Assembly: GCF_000374845.1 (NCBI RefSeq)
Contig: NZ_KB895421.1
Span: 62,001 to 126,000 of the forward strand
Length of the DNA stretch: 64,000 nucleotides
Direction of reading: 5' to 3'
Source: Paenibacillus terrigena DSM 21567
GTDB taxonomy: Bacteria; Bacillota; Bacilli; Paenibacillales; Paenibacillaceae
A program made the position numbers and the translations under genes. The notes under the pieces were generated by a model, which worked only from the letters and a program-made list of their open reading frames with translations, ran no database searches and had not been told where the DNA came from. How positions within the stretch are numbered: position 1 is the first letter of the stretch; the number at the start of each line of letters is the position of its first letter. Positions 33,854-42,620 of this stretch are shown piece by piece.

Positions 33854-35767
33854 TTAGCTCATCGGCGGCGCCGTCGTGGACAGGAACCCTGCAACGATGA
33901 AAATGATCATCGCCATGCACAATTCCGCACGAATACTGAATTTCCAGAGGGTTAGCATACGACCCTCTGTCTCACCAGCCTGACGCTGAAGATACGGCAG
34001 GACTACCAGCCGTTGTACCCCTGCGAGAAGCATAGCCAAGATAAAGAGGATAATCTTCCATACTAGCGTCTGCCCATAATCAGAATGGAACAGCGCATTC
34101 CAAGAAGTGACCCGAATGAGCGATAAGAGGAGGCCCGTAATCGCCACCGTCGCAATGAGCGGTAATGCGACATTGGAGAACCGCCGTACCACGTGATGGA
34201 TTTTCTCCAGATCCACGCGATCCTTCGGCAGCCGCCATGTCATGACGCCCAGTGCTACTAATCCTCCGAACCAGACGACAGCCATTGCGAGATGGAGCAG
34301 ATCAAACGAAACCGTGACGAGGCGGATCGATTCATCCGCCCAAGAATGCCCCGTGAACGGGAACGTGATCGCAACAGCCGCTAGGAGAATGCCTTGCACC
34401 CCGATTCGCACAGCCGCAGCACTTCTCGACAACACGATCGAACTAACAATCAGCGCAGCGAGCAGAATCGGACGCACCCAGACTACAGTTCCAACCAGCG
34501 TAGAGCGAAGCAGCACGCCTGTATTACGCCACGCTTCGGCATCTAATGTTCCACTTGTGTTCAGTTGTATCGCCAGCTGTAGCAAATGACTGATCCCCGT
34601 CAAGAGGAACAGGATGATCCCGACGAGATAAACGATCCGCTCCGTCTTGGCCGAGAATATTCGATGCACAAGACCATCAGCAGGCACTTCATCCTTACGC
34701 AGCAAGAAGGATCGGACATACCAGAGCCCCCCAATGGCCGCCATAACGAACAGCTCTATCACGCGGAGCAGCTTATTCCAATCGATAGTGATGCCGTTAG
34801 CACCCATGCCTTCCATATCCTCCATGTCCATCCCATCCATAGGATGCGAATGATCCATCCCGGACATATCAGAGTCAGAGTTGTCCTGCGATACGGGCGT
34901 ACTCCCGGAATCCGCACTTCCTTTTACATCAGTAGAAGCTTCGATTACTGGCACCTCATCCTTCGATGGTTCGCCGCCCTGCCCTGCAGGTACAGAGGAA
35001 GCACCACCCGTCGTTCCATCTGTTGTACCCGCCTGAGGTGAGGTCGCCGAACCGGAATTGGATGCTCCAGCTTCTACCGCAACAGACTCTTTGCCCGCAT
35101 TCATCTTCGCCTTATCTTTCACTTGACCCTCTGTGCCAGCCTGATCACTGGATCCTCCCGCATCCTTTCCCGTAATCGGTTTAGATGCAGCACCTTGATC
35201 CTTCGGTTTCGAAGCCGCTGCATCTACCGATTTATCGGAAGTCCCCTTATTACTTGCAGTCGGTTGCTGTGCCTTCTTGTCCTTGGATTGCGATGTATCC
35301 GTTGAAGGCTTCACAGCAGCCCCCGTACCCGCGCTGGACTTTCCCGTATCCGTCGTATCCCCATCGAGTGAGATGGTGTCATGCGGACGAATGGTCTCCA
35401 GCTTCGCTCCTACAGCAAAACGAAACGATCCTTCTGTCACATGTGTATCCACAGAGAGCACTTGCCATTTGACCTTATACACCCCATCTGCGAGATCCGA
35501 TGAAGGCGTTAAGATCAGGACATTATCATTCTCGGTCGACAGCTTCACAGACACAGAGCCGCCCGATTCCGTCCAGAGCGTCGCCGTACTCAAATCGCCA
35601 TTAATATTTTCCGTATACGTGATTCGAATCTCTCGCGGTGCACCAGATAACTCAGATTCCGCTGCCGGGCTCGAACGTTGAATCTGTGCGTGTGCGTCGA
35701 CTCCTTGCGGGAACAAGACGAAGAGGACCATCACACACACGAGCCATCCGATATGGAATTTCTTCAT
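33854..35767 (-). CDS. CopC-CopD fusion copper-handling membrane protein (YcnJ-like)
   Basis: Membrane protein of 637 residues proposed to bind copper outside the cell and take part in its transport. A signal peptide ends VDA-HA, leaving an N-terminal His, a CopC ligand. The CopC domain spans about 28-125. A very long Ser/Thr/Lys/Gly/Asp linker follows (about 130-305), ending in a Met/His cluster (SGMDHSHPMDGMDMEDMEGM). The CopD domain with eight or so helices fills about 330-637. ATG 35767 has GAGG upstream. A DUF4198-like gene lies just upstream on the same strand, 64 bases away. The linker is much longer than CopC-CopD fusions need. Confidence 0.88.
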   Translation of the reverse strand: MKKFHIGWLVCVMVLFVLFPQGVDAHAQIQRSSPAAESELSGAPREIRITYTENINGDLSTATLWTESGGSVSVKLSTENDNVLILTPSSDLADGVYKVKWQVLSVDTHVTEGSFRFAVGAKLETIRPHDTISLDGDTTDTGKSSAGTGAAVKPSTDTSQSKDKKAQQPTASNKGTSDKSVDAAASKPKDQGAASKPITGKDAGGSSDQAGTEGQVKDKAKMNAGKESVAVEAGASNSGSATSPQAGTTDGTTGGASSVPAGQGGEPSKDEVPVIEASTDVKGSADSGSTPVSQDNSDSDMSGMDHSHPMDGMDMEDMEGMGANGITIDWNKLLRVIELFVMAAIGGLWYVRSFLLRKDEVPADGLVHRIFSAKTERIVYLVGIILFLLTGISHLLQLAIQLNTSGTLDAEAWRNTGVLLRSTLVGTVVWVRPILLAALIVSSIVLSRSAAAVRIGVQGILLAAVAITFPFTGHSWADESIRLVTVSFDLLHLAMAVVWFGGLVALGVMTWRLPKDRVDLEKIHHVVRRFSNVALPLIATVAITGLLLSLIRVTSWNALFHSDYGQTLVWKIILFILAMLLAGVQRLVVLPYLQRQAGETEGRMLTLWKFSIRAELCMAMIIFIVAGFLSTTAPPMS

Positions 35768-35831
35768 GTCATTCCTCACCACCATAACTGCGAAAGAGCC
35801 GCCAAGATTCAGACGGCCCCTCCCCTATCTT

Positions 35832-36887
35832 TTATTTCGTGTAGATTAATACCGCGGCACGCAATTCACCCACCGCATTCAATACTTCGACCTTCGCACC
35901 AGCCGCTTCGGCAGCTGCACGGAGCGAGGCGGAACCTGTACCTTTATAGTCTGCCTGAAGTTGCTCGCGAACAAACGCTGCATCCACCATCGTTACACCA
36001 TTTTTCACCGCGATACCTTGTGCATCTACGACTTTGCCGTTCACATAGACGCTAGGCACGCCGCTTGCTTTGCCTGGAACCGCAGTCGCTCCATTCTGCA
36101 CGATGAACGTCATCGTCGCTTCATAATTCACGCTGCTGTATTGACCTTCCACCTTCTCATCTGTCGATGGCTTGGCACGCACTAAGTAATAGTCAGCAGC
36201 GCCCGTCTTGAACGTGATCATTCCGTTGCTATCGGACTTTAGCTTCTGCGAATCGGAAGTGCTGCGCTGAATAATGGAGACATCCGTGTTCGCAAGCGGT
36301 TTGTCCTTCAAGAACAATTGGATTTGAACCTCTTGGTTCGGCTTCACCGAAGCCGGGTTGAATGCAGGCACCAGCTCTGCACGGTCTGGCGTTACATGCG
36401 CCTGAAATCCCTTCAAGCTCTGAACCCGCTGTGCGAGTGGAATATCCGCAACCGCTACGAATGACTTCGCACTCCGAAGCGTACGGCTGGACACTTCACC
36501 ATTTTTGAATAGGCTATCGCCTTCCGCTGAAATAATGTATGCACCCGGTGCGGATGCAGAGAACTTCGTAATATAGTCGTTGTTGATCCCAGCATTTGCG
36601 TCTTCTTTTTCCTCACCTGTATAGAAGATCGTGGATGTAATGTCTGCTTTCTTGCCCGCAGGTGTTGTCACATACACCTTCGTCGTATCGGTACTCCATT
36701 TGCCCGCAACTCGGTAGCTGGCATGTTCATTCGTATGATTGCCGAGCATCAGATCCACATAGCTGACTTCTCCGGCTGCAACCACAGGTGCGTTCGTCTG
36801 CGACCAACCATCATGCGCCGAGACAGGCACCGCAGCAGCTGCAAGTAATAGGGTAGACATAGCAAGTACCGCTAATTTCTTTTTCAT
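35832..36887 (-). CDS. DUF4198-like secreted metal-associated protein
   Basis: Extracellular protein of 351 residues. A signal peptide is cleaved near VSA-HDGW, so the mature protein would begin with His, as its CopC neighbour does. The body (about 24-260) follows the DUF4198 pattern of beta-rich domains found beside nickel or copper uptake genes; the C-terminal 90 residues (PSVYVNGKVVDAQGIAVKNG onward) look like half of a copper-amine-oxidase stalk domain. Two adjacent ATGs exist; 36887 gives better spacing to GGAGG than 36890. It is probably co-transcribed with the CopC-CopD gene. A metal-binding role is inferred from domain and context. Confidence 0.78.
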   Translation of the reverse strand: MKKKLAVLAMSTLLLAAAAVPVSAHDGWSQTNAPVVAAGEVSYVDLMLGNHTNEHASYRVAGKWSTDTTKVYVTTPAGKKADITSTIFYTGEEKEDANAGINNDYITKFSASAPGAYIISAEGDSLFKNGEVSSRTLRSAKSFVAVADIPLAQRVQSLKGFQAHVTPDRAELVPAFNPASVKPNQEVQIQLFLKDKPLANTDVSIIQRSTSDSQKLKSDSNGMITFKTGAADYYLVRAKPSTDEKVEGQYSSVNYEATMTFIVQNGATAVPGKASGVPSVYVNGKVVDAQGIAVKNGVTMVDAAFVREQLQADYKGTGSASLRAAAEAAGAKVEVLNAVGELRAAVLIYTK

Positions 36888-37131
36888 CATTTAGCCTCCA
36901 AATCTATTCAATCCAATATGTATTTCTTGTATAGATTTGAGCATATAGCAATTCGAATATGATGAATATCACCCGATCGGGCTATTATTGTTACCGAGTT
37001 GTGACATGACCCCGAAAACATAGAACGAGAGCGCCCCCCCTATATCTAGGAAGACGCTCCATCATTTGATTATGGCTGGGAATATTTCATATAATAACAT
37101 GTATCTATACCACCAAGGAGCTGAACACATC

Positions 37132-37350
37132 ATGGGTTTTACGGGTATTACCGATTTCATCGACGAACTCAAAACAGCAATTAACAGCATTAAGGACACA
37201 ACGACGAATTCCATTAACGGGATTAATCAACAGATCGCGACGATCAGTGATCATATCCATACGATGAACATTCTCCTCATGATTCTCATCGGCGTAAGCG
37301 TACTACGACTTGGATTCAGCATTTACAGCTTCGTGAGAAGAAACAAGTAA
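37132..37350 (+). CDS. 72-residue single-pass small membrane protein
   Basis: Small protein with a polar, amphipathic N-terminal half (ITDFIDELKTAINSIKDTTTNSING, likely coiled coil), one membrane helix (about 45-65, MNILLMILIGVSVLRLGFSIY) and a basic end FVRRNK. The layout recalls XhlA/BhlA-type accessory holins, but the similarity is only architectural. ATG 37132 lies 10 bases after AAGGAG; upstream in-frame starts lack a site. It converges on the MFS gene with 7 bases between stops. Function unknown. Confidence 0.65.
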   Translation: MGFTGITDFIDELKTAINSIKDTTTNSINGINQQIATISDHIHTMNILLMILIGVSVLRLGFSIYSFVRRNK

Positions 37351-37357
37351 CCGTTTC

Positions 37358-38602
37358 TTACGCTTGTGGTTTCAGTCCCTTCTCCATCGAAGATACGGCA
37401 GCGGCTTTCCCCCGGAACATCATGTAACAAACACACCCTCCGATAACAATAGACAATCCCCCGCAAGCAACCAGCAGACGAAGCGGCAGCAGTGCATACA
37501 ACCAGCCCGTCGATACGAGCGCAATGGTCATAAGCCCGATCAACGTCGTCTGGAATGTCATGTTCACACGCCCCTGGTAGGCGTAATCGACTTTGGTCTG
37601 CATTAAGGTCGCCATCCCGATATTCAGCGCAATCTGCCCCAGACTGAATACGACCAGCGCCCCTGCCGTTGCCATCAGGCTCGGATACGCCACCATCGAC
37701 CCTAGGCCTATGCCCATCACGATCATACCGTAGGAGACGAATTTATCGAATGGCAGCTTGATCCGTTGAACAAGCAAGGTACAAACGAGCATACTGATCC
37801 CTTGCACGGATACAAGCACCGCCATCATCGTCTCGGGCAGCCCCAGAAAATCCGTCACGACGAAAATTTCCAACACATCAATCATCCCTGCGCCAAAACC
37901 AACAAACACCGCGCCGAACAAAATTGGACGAACCGTTGCATGGCGGAACGCGTAGCGCATGCCATTAGTTAAGTCATCCCACACGGAACGCAAACCCTGC
38001 TTCGCCTCGGTCCCTGGGCACTCCTCCGGGGGAGCCGTACGAATCGTCGACGTTACACCTGCACTCAGCATGAATAAGGTAAACACGAGCAGGAACACCC
38101 ATCCCGGACCTAAGAACATATAGAGCGATGTCCCGATCGCCGGGCCGAGCATGAGCATAACGCTGAAGGATAATTGCCGAAGGCTTGCTGCCGTCTTCCG
38201 ATCCTCTTCTGGCACGAATTGCATCGTGAATGAGCTACCCGGTGCGCGGAAGAACAAGGTACAGATCGAAGAGAGGAACGCCGCCACATAGAGCAGCCAG
38301 ATTGCATGCACCATATAGGCCAGAGCGAATACGCCCATCATCAAGGCACGGCACATATTGGCCCAGACGATCGTCTTCTTCCGATTCCAGCGATCCGCCA
38401 TCACACCAACGATCGGACCCAGCACGAAGATCGGTACATATTCCGCGAACATCGTCCAAGATAATGCAATCGGCGAATTATTCGATAAATTCAAGACAAG
38501 GTACATAACCGCCATATTCCGTATCCAGTCTCCAAGCTCCGAGAACCAAGTTCCGAACCAGTAGCGACGAAATAATGGGTTCCCCCGCAGGAATTGAAGC
38601 AT
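37358..38602 (-). CDS. MFS efflux transporter (EntS/MFS_3-like)
   Basis: Twelve-helix exporter of 414 residues, with the N-terminal FRRYWFGTWFSELGDWIRNMA and loop motif GVMADRWNRKKTI typical of the group that includes macrolide and siderophore exporters. It lies 15 bases downstream of an ArsR-type regulator on the same strand, so the pair forms an auto-regulated efflux operon. The substrate is unknown. The ATG at 38602 follows AAGGCGG at the end of the regulator gap. Confidence 0.85.
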   Translation of the reverse strand: MLQFLRGNPLFRRYWFGTWFSELGDWIRNMAVMYLVLNLSNNSPIALSWTMFAEYVPIFVLGPIVGVMADRWNRKKTIVWANMCRALMMGVFALAYMVHAIWLLYVAAFLSSICTLFFRAPGSSFTMQFVPEEDRKTAASLRQLSFSVMLMLGPAIGTSLYMFLGPGWVFLLVFTLFMLSAGVTSTIRTAPPEECPGTEAKQGLRSVWDDLTNGMRYAFRHATVRPILFGAVFVGFGAGMIDVLEIFVVTDFLGLPETMMAVLVSVQGISMLVCTLLVQRIKLPFDKFVSYGMIVMGIGLGSMVAYPSLMATAGALVVFSLGQIALNIGMATLMQTKVDYAYQGRVNMTFQTTLIGLMTIALVSTGWLYALLPLRLLVACGGLSIVIGGCVCYMMFRGKAAAVSSMEKGLKPQA

Positions 38603-38617
38603 CGCAGCACCGCCTTT

Positions 38618-39223
38618 TTAAGATTTAGATTGAATAAAAGCCGATAAGAACAGCCGAGAGTTCATCGCATCCGGTCCTTCCGGGTCTTCCAGTGAACTCC
38701 ACTTCTCCATGAATTGTCTTAGCTCCGCGACCATCTGTTTATGCTTCTCCTCCGTCAGGCGCAGCGTGCTTGCGGACATGAACATTCCATGCTCGCCTTC
38801 CGATTTCTTACTCTTCTTCTTCCGTTCATCCTTGCGCTCGATTGCCCCCAAGAATTCTTCTTGATAATCGCGAAAATATGACTTCGAGATCAGATACTCG
38901 CCTGATTTCTCGCCCTCATTCGGCGTCTCGTCATCTTTCAGTCGAATGTGGATTTGCTTCGCGACAGGCAAGTAATACTTTTCGATGACCCCGCCCTTCT
39001 CTTTCGTCTCGGTTAAGACAAGCAGCCCTACCTTCGCGAGCTCGCGCACATGATAATGTACCTTCGACGCGGGAAGCCCCATATGATCGGCAATCTGCTT
39101 CGACGTCTTCGCCACTTCATCGTCGAAGAGCGAGAAAATTTTGATCCGCAGCTTATTGGAGAAGACTTTGGCCTGCACATAAGAAGTTATTTCGTAGACG
39201 TCATGGTTGTTTGGTTGATCCAT
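38618..39223 (-). CDS. ArsR-type winged-helix regulator of the MFS pump
   Basis: 201-residue regulator. The winged helix covers about 18-95 (SNKLRIKIFSLFDDEVAKTSKQIADHMGL then SKVHYHVRELAKVGLLVL). A long, very basic middle (KDERKKKSKKSEGE, about 128-142) and a helical C-terminal segment follow, probably for dimerisation or sensing. No paired Cys metal site is visible, so this is not a classical arsenic sensor. A palindrome at 39268-39297, 45-75 bases before the start, is a likely operator. Confidence 0.82.
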   Translation of the reverse strand: MDQPNNHDVYEITSYVQAKVFSNKLRIKIFSLFDDEVAKTSKQIADHMGLPASKVHYHVRELAKVGLLVLTETKEKGGVIEKYYLPVAKQIHIRLKDDETPNEGEKSGEYLISKSYFRDYQEEFLGAIERKDERKKKSKKSEGEHGMFMSASTLRLTEEKHKQMVAELRQFMEKWSSLEDPEGPDAMNSRLFLSAFIQSKS

Positions 39224-39267
39224 TGTATTTCACCTCGTTAAGCGATTATGAGTTAAGTTTAATTTTT

Positions 39268-39297
39268 TTGTTCGATCAAACTTTTTTGATCGGTCAA
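39268..39297. promoter_or_regulatory. Operator-like palindrome upstream of the ArsR-type gene
   Basis: TTG-N3-GATCAAA-N4-TTTGATC-N3-CAA, a centred 30-base dyad with ten matching positions per side. The minus strand has TTGACC inside it, a possible -35. Autoregulation of the regulator/MFS operon is the simplest reading. Confidence 0.55.
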
Positions 39298-39493
39298 TAA
39301 AGATTGTATGGCGGTATCCATTATTTGTCAACTAATTTATGGAAATCATTTAAATTTGGACTTATGAAGAGGCCAAAAGCGCCTCCCCGCTTGCAAGAAG
39401 ACGCCTTTTAGACAAATATATATACGAAACAATAGATCACCGTAATGAGATGAATGGACTAACATGCCGATAGAAAATAAAGAAGAGGCCAAA

Positions 39494-39522
39494 TTGAATG
39501 ATATAAAATTCAAATTTACAAT
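39494..39522 (+). promoter_or_regulatory. Candidate promoter of a non-coding RNA
   Basis: TTGAAT (39494-39499), 17-base spacer, TACAAT (39517-39522). The region is AT-rich, so a chance match is possible. Confidence 0.4.
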
Positions 39523-39528
39523 TTATTC

Positions 39529-39742
39529 AAATCTATTGCAATGACCTATCCATACCGAATAAGCCAGTCCCTGTCTCCATGCAATCGATTATGATGAGTA
39601 ATATGAGTCCATGCATTTGTAATATAACTGAAACATACCTTTCATGTAGCCTTAATGTTCATCGGTTACTATAGCTACATGACCCCCTTTTAATAAATAT
39701 AGACTTAAGCCCTGCAGCGACGCTGTAGGGCTCCTTTTTTTG
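39529..39742 (+). ncRNA. Candidate small RNA with C-rich single strand
   Basis: A strong plus-strand terminator (arms AGCCCTGCAGC 39708-39718 and GCTGTAGGGCT 39722-39732, then seven T's) has no gene upstream on its strand for over 2 kb, apart from the short ORF ending at 37350. Between it and the promoter at 39494 are a hairpin with arms CATGTAGC (39643-39650) and GCTACATG (39674-39681) and an unpaired ACCCCCTTTT (39682-39691), which is complementary to ribosome-binding sites. This is the layout of RoxS/RsaE- or FsrA-like regulators, though I see no clear homology to them. Confidence 0.4.
39708..39742 (+). terminator. Intrinsic terminator with no upstream gene
   Basis: Eleven-bp stem with one G-T pair, 3-base loop, followed by CC and TTTTTTT (39735-39741). 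Confidence 0.88.
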
Positions 39743-39870
39743 TTTCTCATGCCGTAATAATAGCGACTTCTTTGTTATAGCGATCCACACAAGCGAAATG
39801 AATCAGCCCGCAACTCTATATCCTATGCTTGATTTGATCCAATATAAAAGGCCGGTTTCACCCTCTATGA

Positions 39871-40015
39871 TCCACTATAGTGGATATTTGCATCAACTTT
39901 GAGCATGTTGCTCACAAACGAAGCATTTTCAGCCCTCTATCCTGCAGCAATCCATGATAACGTACATACGCACGACAAAATGCCCTCCACATTGCAAAAA
40001 TCCAACATAGAGGGC
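39871..40015. repeat. Repeat family B, copy 2
   Basis: Begins with the palindrome TCCACTATAGTGGA (39871-39884), contains TGCAGCAATCCATGATA (39943-39959) and ends AAAATCCAACATAGAGGG. CCCTCTAT near 39933 can pair with ATAGAGGG at the right end. Unit order matches copy 1 at 33519-33708. Confidence 0.65.
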
Positions 40016-40081
40016 CATTACTTACGTAAATTCTAAAAAAGATCCGCGGCCCCTTCATCAAGGACGCCGCAGGCGTAATAT

Positions 40082-42523
40082 CTATACTGTAATCTCCAAC
40101 TGACCGCCCTCAGCGCGATCGGCCACCTGCATGTGCAGCTCCCGCTTCACTGCATCCCAAGCCCAACCCGCTTGACCCGCGCCAAGCGCATCAAACGACA
40201 ACTGCGCCAATCCTGCAACGGCCTTCGGAACGAAGCTCGGCTGATGCAGTGTGAAGCCTAGCTGTTCGCGGTTCACTCTGAACGCGCCCGGACTGCTGTA
40301 CGACCAGCTTACCGTAACCGACTCGCTGCCACCCGCAACTTGTACAGCCAGCTCCGAGCGGGCCCCTTGTTGATGGGCAAAGCTTACCCCATCATCTTCA
40401 TAGAGCTTATACGCTGCTGCAAAATCCGCCGATGCCGCCGCACCATACACGTGGAACGTCACTTGCTCATTCGCCGTATCATCCGCACTCTGCTTGAGCA
40501 GCCCTTCCGCGATGATCGATCCCGCCTTCACGTACATCGGCATGATCTCGAGCGGCGCGTGTGCTAGGATATGGCGTCCACCTGCATGCGCTTCGCCTGT
40601 CCAATAATCAATCCAAGTGCCCTCTGGCAAATAGACCGCACGATGTGTTGTATCCGGACGGTATACCGGAGCGATCAACAGATCCTCACCGATCAAGAAC
40701 TGATCGCTGAGATTCGTCACATTCGGATCATTTGGGTATTCGAGCAGCAATGGACGCAGTACCGGCAGCCCATTCACCGCAGCATCGTGGAACAAATTAT
40801 ACAGATGCGGCATGAAGCGATAGCGCAGCCCAATATATTCGCGTAGAATCGCTTCCGTCTTCTCGCCGAATGACCATGGCTCTTGACGAACCGTGCCAAT
40901 CGCCGAGTGATTCCGGCAATACGGGAAGAACGCACCCATCTGCGTCCAGCGAATGAGCAATTCGCTCGAAGTATCATGCGCGAAGCCGCCAATATCCGGG
41001 CCCGCGAACGGAATGCCGGACAAGCCCATATTCATCACCATCGGCATCGCCATCGCCATATGCTCCCAGAAGCTGCGGTTATCGCCTGTCCATACGGCGG
41101 CATAGCGCTGAATGCCTGCATAACCCGCACGTGTCAACACGAATGGACGTTGTCCATCAAGCTGTTCGCACAAGCCTTCATACGTCGCTTTGGACATCAA
41201 CATCCCGTAGATGTTGTGCAGCTCTTCATGCGTTAACGGTTTGCCGTTGTTGCCATGCATGGCATCGAGATCCATCGTCTTGCTCTCATTGAAAATCGCT
41301 GGCTCGTTCATATCATTCCAAATGCCTTGAATGCCAAGGTCCGTATAGTACTTATGCTTGTCTCCCCACCATGCAGCGGTACGATCTTCCGTAAAATCAG
41401 GGAAGGCACTCGTTCCCGGCCATACTTCACCGAAATAGATATCCCCTTCCATCTTCTTCACGAAATGATTCTCTCTGACGCCTTCTTGATAAATCTTATA
41501 CTTCGCATCCTTCTTCACGCCCGGATCGACGATCGGCACAATGCGAATGCCCATGGAGCGCAGCTCCTCCATCATCCCTTTCGGATCAGGGAATCGTACC
41601 GGGTCGAATGTGAACACCCGATACTCGTCCATATAGTGAATATCCAGATAGATGACATCACATGGAATTTGCTTTGCACGGAATGTTCGCGCCAGTTCCA
41701 GCACTTCCTGCTGATTCATATAGCTGTAGCGTGATTGATGATACCCGATTGCCCATTTCGGTGGAAGGTCCATGCGACCTGTGAGTGACGTATAACGGGA
41801 CACCACATCTTTTAGCTGCGGCCCATGAATGAAATACAAATCGTACGCCCCCGTCGAGCATCCAATCTTGAACGACGTCTCATGTGAACGCATATCGAAA
41901 TCCGACCGACCCGGATTATCGAGGAATAAGCCGTAACTACGACCTTCCACCATATGAATCAGGAGCGGAATCGATTCATACAACGCTTCAATCTCCGGCA
42001 CATGCGGCGCGTAGACGTCGGTGTTCCAATTCGTATATTTCTCTCCGCGTTTATCAAGGAAGCTCGTCTTCTCTCCGAGACCGTAGAAGTGTGACTCCGT
42101 CGGCATCGCATAGGACGCATGCATTTCACCGCGTGCATTCCACTCTACTGGATGCTGCTGCATGATCAACTGCCCATCCAGATCCTCAACAGCTAGGCTC
42201 AAGTTGCTCTTATCCAGCACCACTTGGATCAACGCCGTACGGAAAATAACCTGTTCCGCATGCTCAGCCACACTTACGCTCACATGGCCCGATTGCGGCA
42301 ATACCGCGACCGTCGAGGAGAGATCCACCTGCTCGCCGTGGAATATTTTCACCCGGAACATATCATCACTTAAGAATATTATCGCCGCGCTCCCCTTCGC
42401 ACCTCGGCAAATATATGTCTCGCCGTCCTTCTCTAACGCTTCAAAAGCCCCTATCCGCTGCCATAAAGCTTGCTCATGCACCTGCCCGTATTTATCCGGC
42501 TTAATCGCTGCGCTTCCATCCAT
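40082..42523 (-). CDS. Glycoside hydrolase family 31 alpha-glucosidase
   Basis: Cytosolic alpha-glucosidase-type enzyme of 813 residues. An N-terminal beta domain (about 1-230) carries ESHFYGLGEKTSFLDKRG; the barrel has GIWNDMNEP with the nucleophile Asp near 403 and VWTGDNRSFWEH with the acid/base Asp near 480; DVIYLDIHYMD and SGIPFAGPDIGGF are also standard, followed by proximal and distal beta domains. The start is ATG 42523, 8 bases after GGGGG; ATG 42529 is too close. It is last gene of the transporter operon, 97 bases after the binding-protein gene, so it probably degrades the imported alpha-glucoside. Confidence 0.93.
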   Translation of the reverse strand: MDGSAAIKPDKYGQVHEQALWQRIGAFEALEKDGETYICRGAKGSAAIIFLSDDMFRVKIFHGEQVDLSSTVAVLPQSGHVSVSVAEHAEQVIFRTALIQVVLDKSNLSLAVEDLDGQLIMQQHPVEWNARGEMHASYAMPTESHFYGLGEKTSFLDKRGEKYTNWNTDVYAPHVPEIEALYESIPLLIHMVEGRSYGLFLDNPGRSDFDMRSHETSFKIGCSTGAYDLYFIHGPQLKDVVSRYTSLTGRMDLPPKWAIGYHQSRYSYMNQQEVLELARTFRAKQIPCDVIYLDIHYMDEYRVFTFDPVRFPDPKGMMEELRSMGIRIVPIVDPGVKKDAKYKIYQEGVRENHFVKKMEGDIYFGEVWPGTSAFPDFTEDRTAAWWGDKHKYYTDLGIQGIWNDMNEPAIFNESKTMDLDAMHGNNGKPLTHEELHNIYGMLMSKATYEGLCEQLDGQRPFVLTRAGYAGIQRYAAVWTGDNRSFWEHMAMAMPMVMNMGLSGIPFAGPDIGGFAHDTSSELLIRWTQMGAFFPYCRNHSAIGTVRQEPWSFGEKTEAILREYIGLRYRFMPHLYNLFHDAAVNGLPVLRPLLLEYPNDPNVTNLSDQFLIGEDLLIAPVYRPDTTHRAVYLPEGTWIDYWTGEAHAGGRHILAHAPLEIMPMYVKAGSIIAEGLLKQSADDTANEQVTFHVYGAAASADFAAAYKLYEDDGVSFAHQQGARSELAVQVAGGSESVTVSWSYSSPGAFRVNREQLGFTLHQPSFVPKAVAGLAQLSFDALGAGQAGWAWDAVKRELHMQVADRAEGGQLEITV

Positions 42524-42620
42524 AACCATTACCCCCTATGATGTCATGGCAAAGGGCCCTGTTCACCAGAGCCCTCCCCTTTTGTAAATGTATTGCTGTG
42601 TAGGTTCGTGCTACATAGCC

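Larger units (their letters stand above)
39224..40081. other. 858-base non-coding stretch
   Basis: No open frame of interest. From left: operator-like palindrome 39268-39297; an imperfect hairpin near 39370-39411; a promoter/terminator pair delimiting a candidate sRNA (39494-39742); an unassigned stretch 39743-39870; repeat family B copy 2 (39871-40015); and the 3' flank of the GH31 gene. Confidence 0.65.

Noticed and set aside
34586-35041. 151-codon plus-strand frame antisense to the CopC-CopD linker
   Set aside because: The linker's low complexity leaves the opposite strand open; the peptide is His/Arg-rich without motifs.
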